This document shows, piece by piece, positions 54,618-63,573 of a DNA stretch of 64,000 nucleotides (its first letter is position 1; each line of letters begins with the position of its first letter). Below the pieces are notes generated by a model. That model was not told the DNA's origin, did no database searches, and saw nothing but the letters and a program-made list of their open reading frames with translations. The stretch is from CBDFKQ01 sp965248855. Its GTDB lineage: Bacteria; Bacteroidota; Bacteroidia; Cytophagales; 172606-1. The stretch covers positions 1 through 64,000 of the forward strand of contig CBDFKQ010000014.1 of assembly GCA_965248855.1 (NCBI GenBank), read 5' to 3'. The position numbers were made by a program, and so were the translations under genes.

Positions 54618-55018
54618 AAAAAATAGCTATGGTAAGTATTATCGATGATGATGAATTTTTTCAATATGCTACTAAAAAAGTATTAGAATCAACCGAAGCA
54701 GTTGAAAATATTCTCCAATTCCACGATGGTGAAGAAGCAATTAATTATTTTTTAGAAAATAAAAATGAAGTTGAAAAAATCCCTGATTTGGTTTTTTTGG
54801 ATTTGAATATGCCTTATATGGATGGTTGGGAATTTTTAAACCAGTTTACAGCCAATGAGTTTAATAAATTAATAACCATTTATATTTGTAGCTCTTCTAT
54901 AAGTAAATTAGATTTAGATAGGGTAGCTGATTACCCCAAATTAAAAGGGTATTTAATCAAACCCATTAGTAATAAAGATTTTTACGAAACATTGCAGAAG
55001 GAGCTTAATGAAAATTAA
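54614..55018 (+). CDS. Single-domain response regulator
   Basis: This 134-residue protein is a receiver domain alone: VSIIDDDEFFQYATKKVLES with the acidic pair, LVFLDLNMPYMDGWEF with the phosphorylatable aspartate, ICSSSISK, and the GYLIKPISNKDF lysine. It has no output domain, so it probably relays phosphate or binds a partner protein. Its ATG overlaps the kinase stop (ATGA), and the pair are surely co-translated. Confidence 0.92.
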   Translation: MKKIAMVSIIDDDEFFQYATKKVLESTEAVENILQFHDGEEAINYFLENKNEVEKIPDLVFLDLNMPYMDGWEFLNQFTANEFNKLITIYICSSSISKLDLDRVADYPKLKGYLIKPISNKDFYETLQKELNEN

Positions 55019-55400
55019 GCTATTTTTTATTTAATTTCTATGAAAGTTGCTTAAACGCAATATTTTATTTTTTATTGTAAATTAATAGAATTTGTCATTA
55101 TTGAAGGATAAGATATGCTTTACATCTTCATAATATTACTATCACATTTGGCATTGAATTATTGAAACAATGTAAATTCAACAACCTACATCCGAATTAC
55201 AACTTTCTGTTCTGCCGGCTTTATAAACTCAAAAGAATAGAATTAGGAAACTAAATTTTAAAGACCTAATTCATATTTCTCTAACTAATCTAAAACATTG
55301 AACATTAGATAAATCCGCATTTAATATTTAATTTTGTATTAAAAAAAAAGAATAAAATTTATTCCGGCAATTATTGTTGGGAATAAATAGAAACAAATAG
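55019..55400. other. Intergenic region without a gene
   Basis: About 380 bp between the response regulator and rlmN. A TAATTTTG box at 55329-55336 lacks a TTG at proper distance. No ORF, repeat or hairpin terminator was convincing. Confidence 0.4.
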
Positions 55401-56462
55401 ATGGAAAATATTACGATTACAAAAAAAGATATCAGAAAGTTTGATTTGCAACAAATGAAAGATTTTTTGACCGAAATGGGAGAGAAACCTTTCAGAGCCA
55501 AACAGATTCATGAATGGATATGGAAAAAATCTGTAACAGATTTTGAACAAATGACGAGTTTATCAATAAAACTCCGCGAGGCCTTAAATGAAAATTTTAT
55601 CATTAACCCTGTAACAATTTATAAAGAACAAAAAAGTAATGACGGTACGATAAAATCTGCTTTTCAACTTTTTGACAAACATTTAATAGAAGGTGTTTTA
55701 ATCCCTACTGAAGATAGGATGACTGCTTGTGTGTCGTCGCAAGTAGGATGCTCACTAACATGTAAATTTTGTGCAACGGGTTATATGGAAAGAAAAAGAA
55801 ACCTCGATGCCTCTGAAATATATGATCAAGTTGTTTTAATTAAAAATCAGGCAGAAAAAATGTACAATGCGCCATTGACCAATATAGTTTATATGGGAAT
55901 GGGCGAACCTTTACTTAATTATGCAAATGTGCTTGCGTCGATAGAACATATTACTTCTGCGGCCGGGTTAAATATGGCTCCAAAAAGGATTACTGTTTCT
56001 ACTGCAGGCATTGCAAAAATGATTAAAAAATTGGCCGATGATGATGTGAAATTTAATTTGGCTTTATCATTACATGCCGCTAACGACGAAAAACGAAATA
56101 AAATAATGCCTATAAATGAAAGTAATTCATTAGAAAACTTAAAAGAGGCCTTACAATACTTTCATTCGAAAACAGAAAAAACGGTTACTTATGAATATAT
56201 TCTTTTCTCTAATTTTAATGATACCCTTCAGGATGCCAAAGAATTATATGAATTCAGCAAGCATACGCCATGCAAAATTAATATTATTGAATACAATCCT
56301 ATTGCCGAAGCCGATTACACCAACACTAAAGAGGAAAACTTTACCACCTTTTCCAGATTTTTACTTAATAAAGGTGTAATTGTTAATATGAGGCGAAGCA
56401 GAGGAAAAGATATTGATGCCGCATGTGGGCAATTAGCAATTAAAGAAGATTATTCAATATAA
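55401..56462 (+). CDS. rlmN: 23S rRNA/tRNA adenosine-2 methyltransferase RlmN
   Basis: This 353-residue radical-SAM enzyme methylates A2503 of 23S rRNA and A37 of some tRNAs. It has the CxxxCxxC motif in QVGCSLTCKFCATGYMER, the PLLNYANVLASIEHITSA segment, and the catalytic C-terminal cysteine in RGKDIDAACGQLA. The N-terminal helical region (MKDFLTEMGEKPFRAKQIHE) is normal. It is followed by a large two-way hairpin terminator. Confidence 0.95.
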   Translation: MENITITKKDIRKFDLQQMKDFLTEMGEKPFRAKQIHEWIWKKSVTDFEQMTSLSIKLREALNENFIINPVTIYKEQKSNDGTIKSAFQLFDKHLIEGVLIPTEDRMTACVSSQVGCSLTCKFCATGYMERKRNLDASEIYDQVVLIKNQAEKMYNAPLTNIVYMGMGEPLLNYANVLASIEHITSAAGLNMAPKRITVSTAGIAKMIKKLADDDVKFNLALSLHAANDEKRNKIMPINESNSLENLKEALQYFHSKTEKTVTYEYILFSNFNDTLQDAKELYEFSKHTPCKINIIEYNPIAEADYTNTKEENFTTFSRFLLNKGVIVNMRRSRGKDIDAACGQLAIKEDYSI

Positions 56463-56544
56463 TTTAACTTATATTTTAAATTGAAATGTCTTCTCAGGAT
56501 CATTTAATTGTGCTCTTTTTACAAACAATAAATACTTGTCTTAA

Positions 56545-56614
56545 GCATCTTATAAAAACAAAAACCCTGAATAAGCTAATAATAGCATAATCGGGGTTTT
56601 GTTTTATAAGATGC
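56545..56614. terminator. Long bidirectional terminator between rlmN and the acyl-CoA synthetase
   Basis: Left arm GCATCTTATAAAAACAAAAA then CCC pairs with right arm GGGGTTTTGTTTTATAAGA then TGC over about 22 bp with two bulged As. An internal GCTAATAATAGC mini-hairpin sits at the tip. It is unusually long for a terminator. Confidence 0.8.
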
Positions 56615-56745
56615 CAAACAACAATAAATATATGCAAGTTAATATTTTTGATCCTAATTATTTCACGTCCGGATAGTACATTTTCAAGAATAATAATTAG
56701 TTGGGAGCCATTTAAATTCCATTACCTGTTTATTTTAGATAAGGG

Positions 56746-58506
56746 CTATGCATACATTTCTTCAATTTTGGCATGGTATTTTTGTAAAATAAATTTTCTT
56801 TTTAATTTTAAAGTTGGTGTAAGCTCACCGGAATCAATACCCCATTGATCACTGAGTAAAGATACTTTTTTAATTTGTTCATAATGAGGGAAAAACTCAT
56901 TGAATTTATTAACTTCTTCCTCAAATAATTTTATTACTTCTGTTTGCTGCAAAAATTCTTTACCTTCTGTGAGGATTATATTTTTTTCCTTCAGTTTTTC
57001 TTTTAAAATATTATATTGAGGAATTATAAGAGCTGAAGGAAATTTTCTGTTCTCTCCTACAACTATAATTTGTTCAATAATGCTTGATTCTTTAAATTTA
57101 TTTTCAATGCTTTGAGGGGCAATATATTTACCGCCGGAAGTTTTAAACATCTCTTTTTTCCTATCGGTAATTTTTAAAAAGTTTTCTTCTAAAATAATCC
57201 CGACATCTCCTGTATGCAACCAGCCGTCATTATCAATGGTTTCAGCAGTTAAATCCGGTCTGTTATAATAGCCAAGCATAACACCGGGACTTTTAACTAA
57301 AATTTCTCCATCTTCTGCAATTTTTAATAAAACATTATCCAATGGTTGGCCTACTGTTCCTATTCTTACTTTATCTGCTATAGCGCGTGTTACTGTAATT
57401 CCGGGAGAAGTTTCCGTCATTCCATATGCTTCCATAATTTTTATTCCGGCAGCCCAAAATACTCTTGCCAAGCGCGGTTGAAGGGCTGCTGCTGCGCAAC
57501 AGATGGCAACTAATTCTCCGCCCAGTGCTTCCCGCCATTTATTAAAAATTAGTCGGTTTGCTATTTGTAGTTGCAAATCATAAAAAAATCCCATTTCCTG
57601 ATTGGGTTCAAATTTCAAACCTAAATTAAGAGCCCAAAAAAACAATGATTTTTTTATACCCGTTAATTCATATCCCTTTGCTAAAATTTTATCATATACT
57701 TTTTCTAAAAGTCTCGGAACTGTGTTAAAAAAATGTGGTTTTACTTCCTTTAAATTTTCAGCAAAGCTATCCATGCTATCGGCATAGTATATACTTATTC
57801 CACAATTGAAATAAAAATAAATACCTGTTCTTTCAAAAATATGACAAATGGGTAGGAAACTTAAGGAACGAGCGTTTCCTTTCTCTACAGGCGAAATATT
57901 GCTTACAGCCAGAGTATTGCTTAAAATATTTTGATGGGATAGCATTACTCCTTTTGGGTTTCCTGTTGTTCCCGATGTATAAATTATAGTAATTAAATCG
58001 TTTCCTGTAATTGTATTTTTATAGTTTTCTAATTGTTCAAAATCCTGATTTTCTCCTGATTTTTCTATTTCGTACCAAAAATTTACATTTTCAAGTTTAT
58101 CAAACGAAAAAATGTATTCAATTCCTTCCAATTGATCAGCAGCCGATTTTACTTTTGTATAAATCTCAAGATCCGAAACAAAAATCATTTTAACACCCGC
58201 ATCGGCGAGAATAAATTTATAGTCATTTACCGTAATATTCGAATAAAGCGGAACGCTTACTGCGCCTATTTGCTGCATACCAAAATCAATGAAATTCCAT
58301 TCCGGTCTGTTATTTGATATTAATGCGATTTTATCACCTTTTTTTATTCCGTATTTAAGAAGTCCTAAACTTATTTTATTAGCTTTTTCGATTACTTCTG
58401 AAGTGCTAAAAGATGTCCACTTACCATCTCTCTTAATGGATAAACATTTTTGTAATGGAAATTCTTGTTGTTGAAAATATAAAATATCAAAGATCCTGCT
58501 TTTCAT
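56746..58506 (-). CDS. Long-chain fatty-acid-CoA ligase (AMP-binding family)
   Basis: This 586-residue enzyme belongs to the AMP-forming acyl-CoA synthetase family. It has the AMP-binding core IIYTSGTTGNPKGVMLSHQN, the EAYGMTETSPGITVT motif, GWLHTGDVGIILEENFLKIT, and DRKKEMFKTSGGKYIAPQSI with the C-terminal-domain hinge. The length and SKLS/ERTGIYFYF-type insert fit the long-chain group. It converts fatty acids to acyl-CoA and may supply the acyl-CoA dehydrogenase pathway, although the genes are not linked. Confidence 0.93.
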   Translation of the reverse strand: MKSRIFDILYFQQQEFPLQKCLSIKRDGKWTSFSTSEVIEKANKISLGLLKYGIKKGDKIALISNNRPEWNFIDFGMQQIGAVSVPLYSNITVNDYKFILADAGVKMIFVSDLEIYTKVKSAADQLEGIEYIFSFDKLENVNFWYEIEKSGENQDFEQLENYKNTITGNDLITIIYTSGTTGNPKGVMLSHQNILSNTLAVSNISPVEKGNARSLSFLPICHIFERTGIYFYFNCGISIYYADSMDSFAENLKEVKPHFFNTVPRLLEKVYDKILAKGYELTGIKKSLFFWALNLGLKFEPNQEMGFFYDLQLQIANRLIFNKWREALGGELVAICCAAAALQPRLARVFWAAGIKIMEAYGMTETSPGITVTRAIADKVRIGTVGQPLDNVLLKIAEDGEILVKSPGVMLGYYNRPDLTAETIDNDGWLHTGDVGIILEENFLKITDRKKEMFKTSGGKYIAPQSIENKFKESSIIEQIIVVGENRKFPSALIIPQYNILKEKLKEKNIILTEGKEFLQQTEVIKLFEEEVNKFNEFFPHYEQIKKVSLLSDQWGIDSGELTPTLKLKRKFILQKYHAKIEEMYA

Positions 58507-58534
58507 GATTTCAAAATGTGTATTTAAAATATTG

Positions 58535-60364
58535 TTAATTTATTTTATCTCCCCTTAAGAGCCTGTATCTTTTTCTGGCTTCCGGAATATAAATTGTACC
58601 GGGAAATTTTTCCAAATATTCCCTGTATAATTCCATTGCCTTATCTTTTTGGTTTAGCTTTTCTTCGTATAATTTTGCCATTAAAAAGAATGCATCGTCG
58701 CCATATATATCAAAATTATATTTATTAACAATTATTTCAAGGTCATTTACAGCTTTTTGATTTTCATTCAGCTTAATATAAGTATTAGCCCTTAACCATA
58801 AAATTTCATCCATTAAAGAATTATCGGCATACTTTTTTATCATCATTTCCAAATTATCCAGAGCCATTTGATTTTTATTTTGAAAAAGCAGCAATTCTGT
58901 GTTTGCATAATCTTTTAAAGCCTTTCCCGTAGTATCCGCTATTAAATTATCTGAAATAAGTAAACTGAGTGCCATTGCATCATTAGCTATTTCTCGCGAC
59001 GTAGCAAGTTTTAAAACATCCAAATGACTTTTTGCCAATTCAAAATCACCTTTATAGAAAGAAAGTTTTGCATTTTTTAATTTCGCCTCATATCCTAATG
59101 TTTGATCGGGTACACTTTTCTCTACCTGTGAATAAAGCAATGTAGACTCCCATGGTTCGCCTTTAAGTAAATATATGTCACCTATATCTAACTTACATTT
59201 ACCGACGAACTGTGAATCATTAAAACCGATTTTAACAGCATCTTGTAAGAGATTTAATGCTGAATCTTTCTTATCCAGATAAAAAGCATACAATACTGCC
59301 ATGTTTCTCAAGGCTTCCATAGATTTATTATTTTTACCAACCTGTTCTACAAATTGTTTATAATCAGTGATTAGAGAATTTATTTGAATAATATCTATAG
59401 GAAATGCATTTTTAATCAATTCTTCTTTTGCCTGAATCATATTTCTCCTGGCAAGAATATATATTGGGCTTTGAGAATAAGTAATTACTACATATTCATA
59501 AATCATAACCGCACTTTTATAATCTTTGTTATTCATTGCCACAGCACCTATTTCTATTAATTTGTGGCCTTCAAGTTTAAATCTTTTATCAATTGATCGA
59601 GCCTGAATAAATGCTCTTGTAAAATCCTTCTGTTGTAAATAATGCCACATCAATAATTCACTGTATACAACTTCTGATGGATTTTTTTGAATGCGGCCAA
59701 TTAATATCTTCTCAAGTCTTTCAAAATCTTCATCTTTCTGCAGGTTTTCCTGTAATGCATTTTTTACATCCTCAATATTATTATTTTTTCCTTCCAAAGC
59801 TAAGTTGAGGTATTCTTCAATCATTAAATCGTACTTTGCTTCGTATGAATATGCCTGAGCTAAATGAAGAGCGTATTGTGTTTTACTTTTAGAAAAATTT
59901 CTGGCCTCTGTATATAATTTAATTGCCCAATCACCTTTATATTTTTCCAATAGATAATGGCCTAATGATTCAACTTTACCTTCGTCGGATTTAGACTCAT
60001 TAATAAGTTTATTAAACATTTTATCTGATTCATCCTTTTTATTTTCCTTTTCAAGTAACAATGCAAAGTCTGCTTTGTAAGTGGGTGCCTGAGGAAATAA
60101 TTTTATTTGTTTTTTAAGGAATTTTTCAGCTTCGTTAAAATCTTTAGTTTCTACTAATGTAACCAAATATTCGTCGTGGATAATTCTTGACGAGTACGGG
60201 TCTTTACTTAATTTTTGAAAAAGAACTTTTGCTTTTACAAAATCGGATTGCCTAAAATATTGTTGAGCTAAGGATATATCCTTATCATTTTGGGCAAATG
60301 CCAATTTGTGGATTGAAAAAATAAAAAAAATAAAAAAAAAATATTTTGAAATTTTCCATTTCAA
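58535..60364 (-). CDS. TPR-repeat secreted/periplasmic protein
   Basis: This 609-residue protein begins with a signal peptide (MKWKISKYFFFIFFIFSIHK, cleavage near LAFAQ) and consists of many TPR-like repeats (QQYFRQSDFVKAKVLFQKLS, MILVTLVETKDFNEAEKFLK-type units, AMNNKDYKSAVMIYEYVVIT, MELYREYLEKFPGTIYIPEA). It likely acts as a periplasmic or outer-membrane-associated scaffold. Its start abuts the DnaA-box region, so its promoter lies within that region. No operon partner is apparent. Confidence 0.85.
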   Translation of the reverse strand: MKWKISKYFFFIFFIFSIHKLAFAQNDKDISLAQQYFRQSDFVKAKVLFQKLSKDPYSSRIIHDEYLVTLVETKDFNEAEKFLKKQIKLFPQAPTYKADFALLLEKENKKDESDKMFNKLINESKSDEGKVESLGHYLLEKYKGDWAIKLYTEARNFSKSKTQYALHLAQAYSYEAKYDLMIEEYLNLALEGKNNNIEDVKNALQENLQKDEDFERLEKILIGRIQKNPSEVVYSELLMWHYLQQKDFTRAFIQARSIDKRFKLEGHKLIEIGAVAMNNKDYKSAVMIYEYVVITYSQSPIYILARRNMIQAKEELIKNAFPIDIIQINSLITDYKQFVEQVGKNNKSMEALRNMAVLYAFYLDKKDSALNLLQDAVKIGFNDSQFVGKCKLDIGDIYLLKGEPWESTLLYSQVEKSVPDQTLGYEAKLKNAKLSFYKGDFELAKSHLDVLKLATSREIANDAMALSLLISDNLIADTTGKALKDYANTELLLFQNKNQMALDNLEMMIKKYADNSLMDEILWLRANTYIKLNENQKAVNDLEIIVNKYNFDIYGDDAFFLMAKLYEEKLNQKDKAMELYREYLEKFPGTIYIPEARKRYRLLRGDKIN

Positions 60365-60960
60365 TAATTATAAATGATTTGTATAATTTAAAATCTGTTA
60401 ATTTTTTAAACTTATTAACGTACCTTTTATTATTATTATATTATATATTAAAAAATATACTATTGTTATTAAGGATGTTTATATGTTGAAAACATTTTTT
60501 AACCAAGTTTTTAATTTCCAATTGTTAATAACTATTGTTTTATCCACATTTGTATTAACTACTCTCTTTTTAAAAATCACAGCCTGAATGATTGTTTTAA
60601 CATTACTTTTTATATCTGATAATCAATTAGTTATAATAATTAAAATTTCTAATAAGCTGAAAATCATTTACTTTTGAGAAATTATATTGCTTTTACATCT
60701 TTCACTTATCCACAAATTCGTAAATGTTGTGGAAAAATATTTTATTATTTAATTACGATTTATAACTGTTGATAATTAGATATTAAATTGTTGAAAATGT
60801 AAAAGTTTTAAACATTATTTCTCCTCTTATAAGATGCATGTTGATAACTGATTTATATAAACATTGTATCAACTTTTTTTTAAATTTTGTTAACAAATTA
60901 TGAACATTAATTATTTATATTTATAATATTATTTAATTATAAATTATAATTAATCTATGT
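60365..60960. other. AT-rich intergenic region with DnaA boxes (candidate oriC)
   Basis: About 600 bp without any gene, unlike the compact surroundings. It contains two perfect TTATCCACA boxes (60540-60548 and 60706-60714) and three single-mismatch boxes on the other strand: TGTGGAAAA at 60728-60736, TGTTGATAA at 60767-60775 and TGTTGATAA at 60839-60847. The flank 60850-60960 is extremely AT-rich, suitable as a DNA-unwinding element. mnmG, a common oriC neighbour in bacteria, lies about 2.6 kb away. No dnaA gene is in this window, but oriC and dnaA are often separate in this phylum. The identification is inference, not proof. Confidence 0.6.
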
Positions 60961-62598
60961 TTATAAAATTATATTTTCTTCAATATCCCAATTTTGCTTT
61001 AAATTAATTACTTTATCAATATATATTATTTCTTCAGATTTTATTGATTTATTAACATCACCAATGTCCCACTTTTTATTTTTATTTTTATCTATTACAA
61101 TTCTTAATTGGTAATCACCGGCTTCAAGAAAATCAAATTTATATTGTATAACATCATATTGCTCTGCAAGTACTTTATTGTCTTTATTCACTAATTGAAT
61201 AATGTAGTTTTTAAAATCTTTGATATTTATACTTCCGCCAATTGAGCCATAATCCTCCGCAATTTTTAAATCATAATCATTTTTTATTTTAGAACTGCTA
61301 TCATTCTCTATACTCATAAAAGTACCTTTTGGTATAAGTAACCTGACTTTTTTATTTACTTTTATGTATTTCTTTAATATCCATTCGGTTTTGTATTTAT
61401 TCCATTTCCAATCACCTTCAATAATTGGGAGTCGATTTATTGTATCGCCGAGTAATTGAATTTTATCTATATCAACATTTTTAATTGGTTTACTGAACGA
61501 AATAGTAATTAGTAATTCGGGACTTATTTTACCACTATTACCGGGCTCAACTTTAGTTTCCAGATTATTTATTTGTCTTTTTTCTTGGCTTTTATTTTTT
61601 CCTTTTTTAACTTCTTCAGGTTTTGATTCTCCAAACTTAATTTTCAAATCTTTATTTAAAACATTACCTGATGAATCAGTTGCTTTTAAATTAATAGGAA
61701 TACTATCAAGTTCATTTGAAAGGTTGTAAAGCCTTACAATTTTTGTATCAAGGGGCTTATACAATATATCTGCTTTTGTAGTTATCTCTATATCCGTTAC
61801 ACCTTTATTAAATTCTATATCATAATATTTTTCATTCTGAGTTTTAAAAGATATTTTGGGCGGAGTTTGATCAACTTTGGTAATTCCAAAATTGAGGTTT
61901 TTAATGCTTTGATTTAAATTTAAATCACTTTCCAAAAATCCAATACTTTCTGTTTCGTTTTGATAAGTTAAATTATTATTGTTATCATTAAATGCATAAA
62001 TTTTATAAATACCTTCTTTAAGATTTTCCAATTCATATTTTCCTTCTTTATTGGTTTTTGTGAAGTAGAAAGGTTTGTGCTTTGTTACAATAGAGGTATC
62101 TGCCGATATGTACAGACTTACTAATGCATTTTCTACAGGTTTATTTGTTAATATTTCTCTTACTTCACCATAAATTGAAAGTGAATCTATATAATGACTT
62201 GTACTGAATACTAATTTTAGATTCTGCGCAGGGTTTTTTTCATTCAAATCTGCAATCGATTGTCGAAAGTTGAAGGTATATGTTGTATTAGGTTTTAAAG
62301 GCTTATCAAATTGAATCCTTATCCCTTTTTTTGTAGCTTTATGACCCCATGTTTCTATGTTGGGCGTGATTAATAATTGTTGATGAATAGCAGGCTCTAT
62401 TTGAATATATTCATCAAATTCTAATTGTATAAATTGTGCTTTTACGTCAACGCTTTTGTTTTTTGGATAGCTAAATAATAATTTTGGGGGAATTGTATCT
62501 TTTTTTCCGCCTGAAGGAGATTGTTGTGCCGCACATCTAAAAAGCAATATAGCTATGAGTATTAATAAGGAATATATTATCGGTTGATTCTTTAACAT
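60961..62598 (-). CDS. Ig-like-domain lipoprotein
   Basis: This 545-residue protein has a lipoprotein signal (YSLLILIAILLFRCAAQQSP). An N-terminal Ig-like/Big_5-type domain follows (DTIPPKLLFSYPKNKSVDVK, FNFRQSIADLNEKNPAQN), then a carboxypeptidase-regulatory-like middle part (YGEVREILTNKPVENALVSL, GKYELENLKEGIYKIYAFND). This layout is common in a Bacteroidota lipoprotein family located in conserved core regions. Its start is 7 nt from the stop of the methyltransferase gene, so the two are probably co-transcribed. Confidence 0.8.
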   Translation of the reverse strand: MLKNQPIIYSLLILIAILLFRCAAQQSPSGGKKDTIPPKLLFSYPKNKSVDVKAQFIQLEFDEYIQIEPAIHQQLLITPNIETWGHKATKKGIRIQFDKPLKPNTTYTFNFRQSIADLNEKNPAQNLKLVFSTSHYIDSLSIYGEVREILTNKPVENALVSLYISADTSIVTKHKPFYFTKTNKEGKYELENLKEGIYKIYAFNDNNNNLTYQNETESIGFLESDLNLNQSIKNLNFGITKVDQTPPKISFKTQNEKYYDIEFNKGVTDIEITTKADILYKPLDTKIVRLYNLSNELDSIPINLKATDSSGNVLNKDLKIKFGESKPEEVKKGKNKSQEKRQINNLETKVEPGNSGKISPELLITISFSKPIKNVDIDKIQLLGDTINRLPIIEGDWKWNKYKTEWILKKYIKVNKKVRLLIPKGTFMSIENDSSSKIKNDYDLKIAEDYGSIGGSINIKDFKNYIIQLVNKDNKVLAEQYDVIQYKFDFLEAGDYQLRIVIDKNKNKKWDIGDVNKSIKSEEIIYIDKVINLKQNWDIEENIIL

Positions 62599-62604
62599 TA
62601 TAAA

Positions 62605-63498
62605 TTAATTATTTTTCTTTACCAGGTATATATTGCTAGAGTAGTTTTTAGTAAAAAGACCTTTAATATTTGATAACAACCCCACTGTAATTGCTTCAAT
62701 ATAATTTGTATAATTATTTTTATATTTGGTACTTAACATACTTATATAGAAAGTATCGAATATCATGCCCTTGGTTTTTATCAGGGTCATATCATGTTTA
62801 GTTATAAGACTTGTTAAACTTTTTATATTAAAGTGAGATAAATGCCTTGGTACATCATAAGCAGCCCAGTATTCTTTGTATATTTTGGCATCAAAAGAAT
62901 CGCAATTTGGTACCGCAATAATTAAGTACGAATGGGTGTTCATTAATTCTTTTATTCTCTCAAGGTTTTTATTTAGATCATGTATATGCTCCATTACATG
63001 CCACATTGTTATAATATCAAATTTTTGAGAACTATATTCTTCAAAAATATTTAGCTTTATTTCAGATTTAGAATTTCCTATTGCTGCATTTCTTGTTTTT
63101 TGGTCAGGTTCTGATCCATATGTTTCCCAATTGTTTTCGCTGCATACTTTCAAAAACATCCCGGTTCCACATCCAATATCCAGTATTTTTTTTGTTTTAG
63201 AGTCTTTATTTAACAGATTTATTAAACCTAATTTTTTTTTCAAGGTTAAACCACGAACCAGTTGATATAATTTGTTTATAAACCCCTTGTTTGTATTTGA
63301 ATGTGAAATATAGTTTTCCGATTGATAATACTTTTCAATCTCTTTAATATCAGGGCGAGGGTTTGTGAATTTTAAGTTGCAGCGAGTACATGAAACAATT
63401 TTAAAATCTTCATTGGATTGCGTGTAATCTTTGCAAATTAAAAAATCTTCAAAATTATTACTATTACATACAGGGCATTTATCAATTAATTCGGGCAT
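62605..63498 (-). CDS. Class I SAM-dependent methyltransferase with zinc-ribbon N-terminus
   Basis: This 297-residue protein has two CxxC pairs near its start (CPVCNSNNF and CTRCNLKFTNPRPD) forming a zinc ribbon. A SAM motif I (KILDIGCGTGMFLKVCSENN) and an IMWHVMEHIHDLNKNL segment follow. Proteins of this layout act on lipids, sugars or small molecules. It is directly upstream of the Ig-like lipoprotein gene, in the same direction as mnmG. Confidence 0.85.
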   Translation of the reverse strand: MPELIDKCPVCNSNNFEDFLICKDYTQSNEDFKIVSCTRCNLKFTNPRPDIKEIEKYYQSENYISHSNTNKGFINKLYQLVRGLTLKKKLGLINLLNKDSKTKKILDIGCGTGMFLKVCSENNWETYGSEPDQKTRNAAIGNSKSEIKLNIFEEYSSQKFDIITMWHVMEHIHDLNKNLERIKELMNTHSYLIIAVPNCDSFDAKIYKEYWAAYDVPRHLSHFNIKSLTSLITKHDMTLIKTKGMIFDTFYISMLSTKYKNNYTNYIEAITVGLLSNIKGLFTKNYSSNIYLVKKNN

Positions 63499-63573
63499 TT
63501 AAAATCAGGGTAATTATTATTATAAAATAACATCTTCGATTATTCAGATGAGGTTTTTATTGAAGTATTTATA

